From the NCBI GenBank assembly GCA_030153205.1, contig JASLHV010000129.1:1-30751 (forward strand): a stretch of 30,751 bases of DNA, in the 5' to 3' direction. The first letter of the stretch is position 1; each line of letters starts with the position of its first letter. The notes below the pieces were generated by a model. It ran no database searches. It was given only the letters and a program-made list of their open reading frames with translations, and was not told where the DNA came from. The position numbers and the translations under genes were made by a program. Source of the DNA: Roseiarcus sp. (lineage in GTDB: Bacteria > Pseudomonadota > Alphaproteobacteria > Rhizobiales > Beijerinckiaceae). Shown here piece after piece: positions 26,169 through 30,751 of the stretch.

Positions 26169-26921
26169 TCACCAGCCTTGCGGCCAGGAAACAAATTTGC
26201 GGCCCGAGAGCGTTTCCGGAGCGATCTCGCATGGCGCGGCCGCGGGGATCGCGTTCCGATCGAGACAATAGCCGAGGTAGCGCTTCGAATCGATGGGATC
26301 GAAGCCCAGGCGGTGCTTGAGTTTCTTGCGCAATTTGCTGATGTGGCTTTCGACGACATTCTCGTCGACGTTCTCGTCGAAAAGACCATAGATCGAATTG
26401 AAAATCTGAGATTTTGTGACGCGCCGGCCGCGGTTGCTCACGATATATTCGAGAATTCTTCGTTCACGCCGGGGCAGGGGCAGCGGTTCGTCCTTCACTT
26501 CCGGGTCGCGTCCATCGAAGAACACGCAGAGATCGCCGATCGTGACATGGTCGGCGTCGCTTTGATTGCGCCGATTGATGGCGCCGACGCGGGCGAGAAT
26601 TTCGCGAACATGAACGGGTTTGCGCAGCACGTCGTCGACGCCCGCGGCGAAGAGCTCCAGGGTCTGGTCGAGAGATTGGCGGTCGTTGAGGCAGATGACC
26701 GGGGCGCGCGAACGCTCACGGATGAGACGAGGGTAGACTTCGCGATGATCGCAGTCGCCGATCAGGAAAGCTTCGATGGCGTTGACGTCCGATTCGCTGA
26801 CTTTGCCGATCCAATCGCGAAACTCCGTTGGATCAATCCCAGCGGAAGATATCCCCTCCCGATCGAAGCTCGAGGCGTAGCCGCCTGTCACCGTGCTTCT
26901 CTCGTCCACAATAATGTACAT
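26169..26921 (-). CDS. ftcR: Flagellar transcriptional regulator FtcR (OmpR-type response regulator)
   Basis: This 250-residue protein has an N-terminal receiver-like domain (about 1-115; VDERSTVTGGY, EAFLIGD, K101 in VLRKPVHVREILARV). Its C-terminal OmpR/PhoB winged helix (about 125-220) has PLPRRERRILEYI, NRGRRVTKSQIFNSIYG and ENVVESHISKLRKKL, ending DSKRYLGYCL. The whole resembles FtcR/Rem of Brucella and Sinorhizobium, which activate flagellar genes. A canonical phospho-acceptor aspartate after beta-3 is hard to place, so it may not be controlled by ordinary phosphorylation. ATG 26921 has GAGGA about six bases upstream. The C-terminal tail after residue 222 (about 28 residues) is poorly conserved in appearance. 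Neighbouring c-di-GMP genes and fliI 3.5 kb away support a motility role. Confidence 0.88.
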   Translation of the reverse strand: MYIIVDERSTVTGGYASSFDREGISSAGIDPTEFRDWIGKVSESDVNAIEAFLIGDCDHREVYPRLIRERSRAPVICLNDRQSLDQTLELFAAGVDDVLRKPVHVREILARVGAINRRNQSDADHVTIGDLCVFFDGRDPEVKDEPLPLPRRERRILEYIVSNRGRRVTKSQIFNSIYGLFDENVDENVVESHISKLRKKLKHRLGFDPIDSKRYLGYCLDRNAIPAAAPCEIAPETLSGRKFVSWPQGW

Positions 26922-27285
26922 TAGCGTTCCTCGTTCGCGGCGGCTGTCGCGGATTCACTCGAGATGAATGACCCAACCCTTCGGCCGGGAAGGCAAAGCG
27001 ACATCGCTGCCGAACGCGGGCGCGCTCGAGCCGAATTCTTGCTGTCGTCTTGGAACCCCAGCCACGCAGACGAATCGGCTCGGGCCTTACGCTGCCCTTC
27101 GCGTTTCCGCTACGTACAAAAGAGATACCGGCGCTATGGTTAACAGCCCCTTAAGGCAATCTTTTCAAGCGTGAAGCGCACAAAAGCGCCGCGCTGCGCG
27201 AGGACGCGAGCGGGGTTGCTTTGCTGTTGATTGGTTAGGACGGCTTCGTCGGCGCGTCATCCGGCGCCCAGGGGTCCGGCGAGAC
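26922..27285. other. Intergenic region between ftcR and the RidA-like gene
   Basis: These 364 bases lie between the start of ftcR and the stop of the RidA-like gene. Only the ftcR promoter is expected here. I see no convincing gene, tRNA, hairpin terminator or repeat in it. Confidence 0.5.
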
Positions 27286-27696
27286 TTAGACGTCCCCAAT
27301 GTAAGCATGCGCCGTCGCCTCGACGCGCAAACCCGGCGGCCCGACGAGTTCTCGAACAATCACCGTCGCGCGCGCCGGATAGGGCTCGCGCAAGAATATT
27401 TCCTTGTAGACGGCGTTGAGACCGGGAAGGTCGTCCGAATTGATCAGATAGATCGTTAGATGCAAGACGTGTTCGAGATCGCCTCCCGCCTCACGGAGGA
27501 GGGTCTGCAAATTCCGAAAAGCCTGGCGCGCCTGGCTTTCGATCGGACCGTCGATGAAGACGCCCGACTGCAAATCGACGGGAATGACGGTCGCATACAG
27601 GACGCCGCCGGCGACCACGGCGGGGCTGATCTGGTGAATGGTTTGAGGGCCAACGGCTTTCGCCGCGCCCGGTCTTTGTTTTTCGAGCTGTCTCAT
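27286..27696 (-). CDS. RidA/YjgF-family protein
   Basis: From ATG 27696 the product is 136 residues, normal for the Rid family of trimeric proteins, many of which hydrolyse reactive enamine/imine intermediates of amino-acid metabolism. Visible features are IHQISPAVVAGGVLYA (20-35), the signature IESQARQAFRNLQTLLREAG (52-71), YLINSDDLPGLNAVYKEIF (83-101), and R109 in YPARATVIV, the position of the catalytic arginine in active RidA. It ends with the usual LRVEATAHAYIG. An in-frame TTG at 27729 would add 11 residues without a better ribosome binding site. It stands alone between ftcR and a diguanylate cyclase, with no link visible to either. Family is secure; whether it is archetypal RidA or another Rid subgroup is open. 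Confidence 0.9.
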   Translation of the reverse strand: MRQLEKQRPGAAKAVGPQTIHQISPAVVAGGVLYATVIPVDLQSGVFIDGPIESQARQAFRNLQTLLREAGGDLEHVLHLTIYLINSDDLPGLNAVYKEIFLREPYPARATVIVRELVGPPGLRVEATAHAYIGDV

Positions 27697-28242
27697 CGAT
27701 GCAGCGAAGTCGCGCGCCCCCCGGCGCAATCGGCGAAGAATATGCCGATTGGGAGAGGAAATATACCTTGGCGGCGTTCAAATACACTTGTGAACGGGGG
27801 ACCGATAGACTTTGCATCATAAGCGTATAAATTACGTTATTTGACAGTATATAGCTTTCACCGTTTCTATGCTTGGGCCGCATAGGGAATACGACCCTGG
27901 CGCCGTTTCGTAAGGAGCGCCTGAAACGGGGAAATTTGTTTACTCGTTTTTGTGTAAAATGCATGCTGTCGAACGCGTTGCACCGGACGCCGCGTGAGGT
28001 CCGAGGCGCGATGACTGGCAGGTCGCAGGCGCATGGTCTGCGATGGGGGCAAGGTGATGGTCATGCCATCTGAGGGGGGGCGTGACGAAAGCCTGGTAGA
28101 CGGCGCGATGTTTTGCGTCGGGAGCGTGCGGTTTTGGCCGCGACGCTTCGATCCCAATAAATCTGTCGATATCGCGTTCAGGGTCGATCGGTCCCTCGTG
28201 GTTTCCGGAACAACGCTTCCTCGTGTCCGCGACTGAGCCGCT
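27697..28242. other. Long divergent intergenic region with an A/T-rich segment
   Basis: These 546 bases separate the RidA-like gene and the diguanylate cyclase. The part from about 27760 to 27870 is clearly A/T-rich. It contains an exact TTGACA at 27841-27846, a possible -35 element, though the matching -10 (around TTCTAT 18 bases later) is poor. Short open frames on both strands in 27870-28240 show no recognisable protein and no ribosome binding site. Both gene promoters should lie here, and a small RNA is possible but unsupported. Confidence 0.45.
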
Positions 28243-29250
28243 ATGAGACCAATCTTCAAAAGAAGTCTGCAAATCGCCGCCATTCTCGCGATTGCGATCG
28301 TCGGCGCTCTCTGCGCGACGCAGGCGTCTGAAACGCCGATGCTCGAGGCTTATGTTCTGGCGCTGATCGCGCTTGGCGTTCTTGGGGTTGGTCTCAGCGA
28401 GATCAAAGAAGGCTTCGAGGGCGCGCCCGAGACCCAGTTCGTACGGAAAGGTTCGCTGCGCAAAGGCGATCCTATGGCGCTGCAATTCGACAACGCCCTT
28501 TCGATCATCGTCAAGCTCATCCAGGCGCATCTCGAGGACAATTCGAGCTATTCCGAATCTCTCGAACGCGCCAATCGCGACTTGCCGTCGCTCGACAAAC
28601 CCGAGCAGGTCCGCGCCGTCGTCTCCTTGCTGATCGACGAGAATGAGAAGATCCAAAACAAGATGAACGACCTCTCCAGGAGCTTGGAGCAATCGCGCGA
28701 GCAAGTCGCCAAATTACGCTCCAATCTCGCCGAGGCCAACGAACTCGGCATGCGCGACCCGCTGACCTCGCTCGGCAACCGCCGCTTCTTCGACACCAAT
28801 CTCCTCAAGGAGATACAAGAGGCGCAGAACGATAATGCCGACATGTGTCTGGTCATGGCCGATCTCGACCATTTCAAGAAGATCAATGACAGGTTCGGCC
28901 ACCCGGTCGGCGACATGGTGCTGAAGCTTTTCGGCGAATTGCTTTCGAGCAACATCAAGGGGCGAGATACCGCGGCGCGCTACGGTGGCGAAGAATTTGC
29001 GATCATTTTCCCGCACACCAAGCTCGACGACGCCGCTCATATCACCAACAGCATCCGCAATCAGCTCGAGGCCAAGCAATGGGTGCTGAGCGCGAGCGGT
29101 CAGCGCATTGGTACGATCACGGCTTCCTTCGGCGTCGCCCGTTTGAGACGCGGCGAGGAGCCCGAGGCTCTGCTCAAACGAGTCGACGCCAAACTCTATG
29201 AGGCGAAAATCAGCGGCAGAAACCGCGTCGCCGTGGACACAGCCGCTTAA
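28243..29250 (+). CDS. Membrane-anchored diguanylate cyclase (GGDEF)
   Basis: The 335-residue product has two N-terminal membrane helices (about 8-26 and 34-52), a helical and coiled linker (about 80-165, with SRSLEQSREQVAKLRSNLAEA), and a C-terminal GGDEF domain (about 168-330). The domain begins RDPLTSLGNRRFF and has DLDHFKKINDRFGH, an intact G248-G-E-E-F252 and SFGVARLRRGE. It should make cyclic di-GMP from two GTP at the inner membrane. At the allosteric inhibitory site, where RxxD is expected six residues before GGEEF, the sequence is K239-G-R-D242, so product inhibition may be weakened. The coiled linker suggests dimerisation-driven control. The start has only a weak GAG upstream. It lies beside flagellar genes, suggesting opposition to the EAL protein 2 kb upstream. 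Confidence 0.94.
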   Translation: MRPIFKRSLQIAAILAIAIVGALCATQASETPMLEAYVLALIALGVLGVGLSEIKEGFEGAPETQFVRKGSLRKGDPMALQFDNALSIIVKLIQAHLEDNSSYSESLERANRDLPSLDKPEQVRAVVSLLIDENEKIQNKMNDLSRSLEQSREQVAKLRSNLAEANELGMRDPLTSLGNRRFFDTNLLKEIQEAQNDNADMCLVMADLDHFKKINDRFGHPVGDMVLKLFGELLSSNIKGRDTAARYGGEEFAIIFPHTKLDDAAHITNSIRNQLEAKQWVLSASGQRIGTITASFGVARLRRGEEPEALLKRVDAKLYEAKISGRNRVAVDTAA

Positions 29251-29323
29251 AGTCATTCGCAAGCGGCGAAACCGCTAAACTTTGCAAGTGCCGTGTGTGA
29301 GTCGTGTGTTTGCGTGAAATGTA

Positions 29324-29764
29324 ATGAGATACGGTTTCGATAAAGGACAGGCGGATTTCGGCAGCGTACTCGCCGACGTCTCTCGCGCGGCGGAATCCGA
29401 AGAAGAACAATTCGCCGCGCGCTCGCCAGCGGCGGCCGCCGCCTTTCCGTTCGGCGCGAGCGACGCTCCTCCTCCGCAAAGCTTGGGCGATGATTTTGAG
29501 ACCTTCCTGGATGACGCTGCGCCCTGGGCGGAGCGCGAAATTCCCCTCGCCGAGGATCCCGAGTCGATCGCGAAAGAGCTAAGCCTCGATCGCGCCGATA
29601 ACGAGGACGATCTCAATCGGGCAAGGCGGCGCTTCATGTGGCGCAACCATCCCGATCGATGCAATTCGGCGCAGCGCGCGCGCGCCGATCGCAGAGTCGC
29701 GATCGCCAACATGCTGATCGATCAAGCGCTCGCGGAATTGGCCTTGGCGCGCAAGCAAGCGTAA
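29324..29764 (+). CDS. Small protein with a C-terminal J-domain-like segment
   Basis: The 146-residue protein is acidic and Ala/Pro-rich over its first 90 residues, probably disordered, with no membrane segment. The C-terminal part (about 93-140) has RARRRFMWRNHPDRCNSAQR and then ADRRVAIANMLIDQALAEL. A basic helix, an HPD tripeptide followed by R, and a second amphipathic helix give the layout of helices II-III of a DnaJ J-domain, where HPD stimulates Hsp70 ATPase. The full first helix is not obvious, so the fold is tentative. It follows the diguanylate cyclase after 73 nt, across a short AGCGG/CCGCT hairpin (29262-29276), and converges on the next gene. No strong ribosome binding site precedes the ATG. 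Function is unknown; a DnaK-interacting adaptor is one possibility. Confidence 0.72.
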   Translation: MRYGFDKGQADFGSVLADVSRAAESEEEQFAARSPAAAAAFPFGASDAPPPQSLGDDFETFLDDAAPWAEREIPLAEDPESIAKELSLDRADNEDDLNRARRRFMWRNHPDRCNSAQRARADRRVAIANMLIDQALAELALARKQA

Positions 29765-29787
29765 CGGCGCGCCGATAGAAGGCGAAG

Positions 29788-30408
29788 CTACTGCGCTTGC
29801 CGGCCGAAAATCATCTGACGCGCAAAGCGCGCGTCGCCTTTGGCGTCGGGCGAGGCAGCGTCGTCCATAAGCTCGAGCATCAGGCCCTTCTCGGTGATCA
29901 TCGTCCACCGCCCATTGCGCCTTTCGATCGCCGCGATCCTTCCAAGCCCAGGGAGGACTTCGCCCGGCTTGATTTGGCGAAAGCCGAACTCGCTCTCGAC
30001 CCATGCGGCCTCCCGACTGGCGGCGACAAGTCGATAGCGCTGCGGCGTCGCCGTCGCGCCATCCGGCGTCTCGCCCCGGAACGGACCGATAGAGCCGGTC
30101 GGCGTGGGGTCGACGCCGTTTGGGTCGTTGGCCGCCGTCTTGGGCGCCGCGGTCGGCGCGGGATGCGCCGCGACTTGGGCGCCGTGATTGGGCTTTGCGA
30201 ATATTGCGAGATATTCGGCGCCGGGGAAATAAGGCTGGCGAACGTGGTCGCTGATCATATAGCCGGCGAAGGCGAGCGAGCAAAAAGCCGTCGCGAAACC
30301 GCCGCCGGCCAGAGCATGGTCGATCGAGGGCCTGAAGCGCAATAGCGATCGCGCCCGTTTCGGCGCGTCCCTCGTTGCGGCGAGCGTCGAGGCGCCTTTC
30401 TCAGTCAT
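29788..30408 (-). CDS. Single-pass membrane protein downstream of fliI, unknown function
   Basis: The 206-residue protein has a basic N-terminus (about 1-28), one hydrophobic helix (about 35-53, GGGFATAFCSLAFAGYMIS) and a Pro/Ala/Thr-rich linker (about 75-115). A compact C-terminal region (about 118-185) reads RYRLVAASREAAWVESEFGF, then RQIKPGEVLPGLGRIAAIER and a RNGRWTMITEKGLML stretch. The latter resembles the small beta-barrel domains that follow a periplasmic linker in secretion and pilus alignment proteins (PGEVLPG..V..I....G.W...T..G), but this is only similarity of pattern. It begins 33 nt after the fliI stop on the same strand, so it is probably in the flagellar operon. ATG 30408 lacks a clear ribosome binding site. 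It is a candidate motility or export accessory factor. Confidence 0.75.
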   Translation of the reverse strand: MTEKGASTLAATRDAPKRARSLLRFRPSIDHALAGGGFATAFCSLAFAGYMISDHVRQPYFPGAEYLAIFAKPNHGAQVAAHPAPTAAPKTAANDPNGVDPTPTGSIGPFRGETPDGATATPQRYRLVAASREAAWVESEFGFRQIKPGEVLPGLGRIAAIERRNGRWTMITEKGLMLELMDDAASPDAKGDARFARQMIFGRQAQ

Positions 30409-30441
30409 CGACAGACGACCGAATGGACAGGTCTTCGCCCG

Positions 30442-30751
30442 TCATGGCGCATTCGCCTTGGGCTTCGCGTCAGCGGTCAGCGCAGCGGCGAGTTCCTGGA
30501 AGGCGTCTGTCGAGGGCGGCGCGGAGACGGCTTGCGTCATCGCCTCGTAGATTTTTGGTACGATATTGACCGCCTGGTCCAGCATGGCGTCGGAGCCGGG
30601 CGTATAGCCGCCCATCAAACGCAAATCCCTTGTATCTTCGAAACGAGAGATGAGGGCGCGAAGCCGCGCCACCAGCGCCCGTTGATCGGCCGTCCAGCCG
30701 TAATGGGCGAGGCGCGAGATTGACGACATGATATTGACGGCGGGATAGCGG
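30442..30751 (-). CDS. fliI: Flagellum-specific ATP synthase FliI (partial, C-terminus only)
   Basis: The frame enters from the right edge and encodes the last 102 residues. RYPAVNIMSSISRLA is the conserved segment near the start of the C-terminal domain of FliI/SctN-type ATPases, followed by ALVARLRALISRFEDTRDL and MGGYTPGSDAMLDQAV, as in alphaproteobacterial FliI. FliI is the cytoplasmic ATPase of the flagellar type III export machine. The ATPase core and start codon lie outside the window. An in-frame ATG at 30729 is internal, not a start. The tail (TADAKPKANAP) is short and poorly conserved. Flagellar assignment over a virulence-type SctN is supported by ftcR nearby. Confidence 0.82.
   Translation of the reverse strand, partial: RYPAVNIMSSISRLAHYGWTADQRALVARLRALISRFEDTRDLRLMGGYTPGSDAMLDQAVNIVPKIYEAMTQAVSAPPSTDAFQELAAALTADAKPKANAP

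Noticed and set aside
28033..28236. A possible 67-residue protein just upstream of the diguanylate cyclase
   Set aside because: No ribosome binding site, no recognisable motif, and weaker GC bias at third codon positions than neighbouring genes. Kept only as part of the intergenic description.

Overview
The window looks like chromosome from a GC-rich alphaproteobacterium of the Hyphomicrobiales (Rhizobiales). The main pointers are an FtcR-type flagellar regulator, a type specific to this order, a rhizobial L-arabinonate-dehydratase-like enzyme, and SoxB/SoxD sarcosine oxidase subunits. A methylotroph-related family such as Beijerinckiaceae would fit, but the sequence alone does not prove it.

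Left part (1-16762, all minus strand). A glycogen operon reads glgP > glgB > glgC > glgA > glgX-malQ. It covers ADP-glucose formation, chain elongation, branching, phosphorolysis, debranching and maltodextrin disproportionation. glgC/glgA and glgA/glgX overlap by 4 nt, and debranching enzyme and 4-alpha-glucanotransferase are fused in one 1392-residue protein. Downstream on the same strand lies a probable sugar-acid cluster: an IlvD/Edd-family dehydratase, an iron-type alcohol dehydrogenase, an enolase-superfamily (mandelate racemase group) enzyme and a LysR regulator cut by the left edge.

Middle part (16763-23564). mtnA (methionine salvage) diverges from glgP and converges on a small membrane coiled-coil protein. 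soxB and soxD follow, but soxA and soxG are absent. After soxD comes about 0.6 kb that is A/T-rich in its first half. It holds a block bounded by a 24-nt inverted repeat, a degenerate three-copy repeat, and the C-terminal scrap of a secreted repeat-type protein. Next are an acyl-CoA synthetase flanked on both sides by GC-rich palindromic repeats, and a HAD hydrolase.

Right part (23565-30751). This is a motility and cyclic-di-GMP region: a PAS-GAF-GGDEF-EAL protein with a degenerate GGDEF motif, FtcR, a RidA-like protein, a membrane diguanylate cyclase, a small protein with a J-domain-like HPD motif, a single-pass membrane protein, and the C-terminus of the flagellar export ATPase FliI at the right edge.

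No tRNA, rRNA, CRISPR array or intact insertion sequence was seen. The most unusual parts are the repeat-bounded island after the orphan soxBD pair, the GlgX-MalQ fusion, and the sugar-acid cluster with two unrelated dehydratase-type enzymes.
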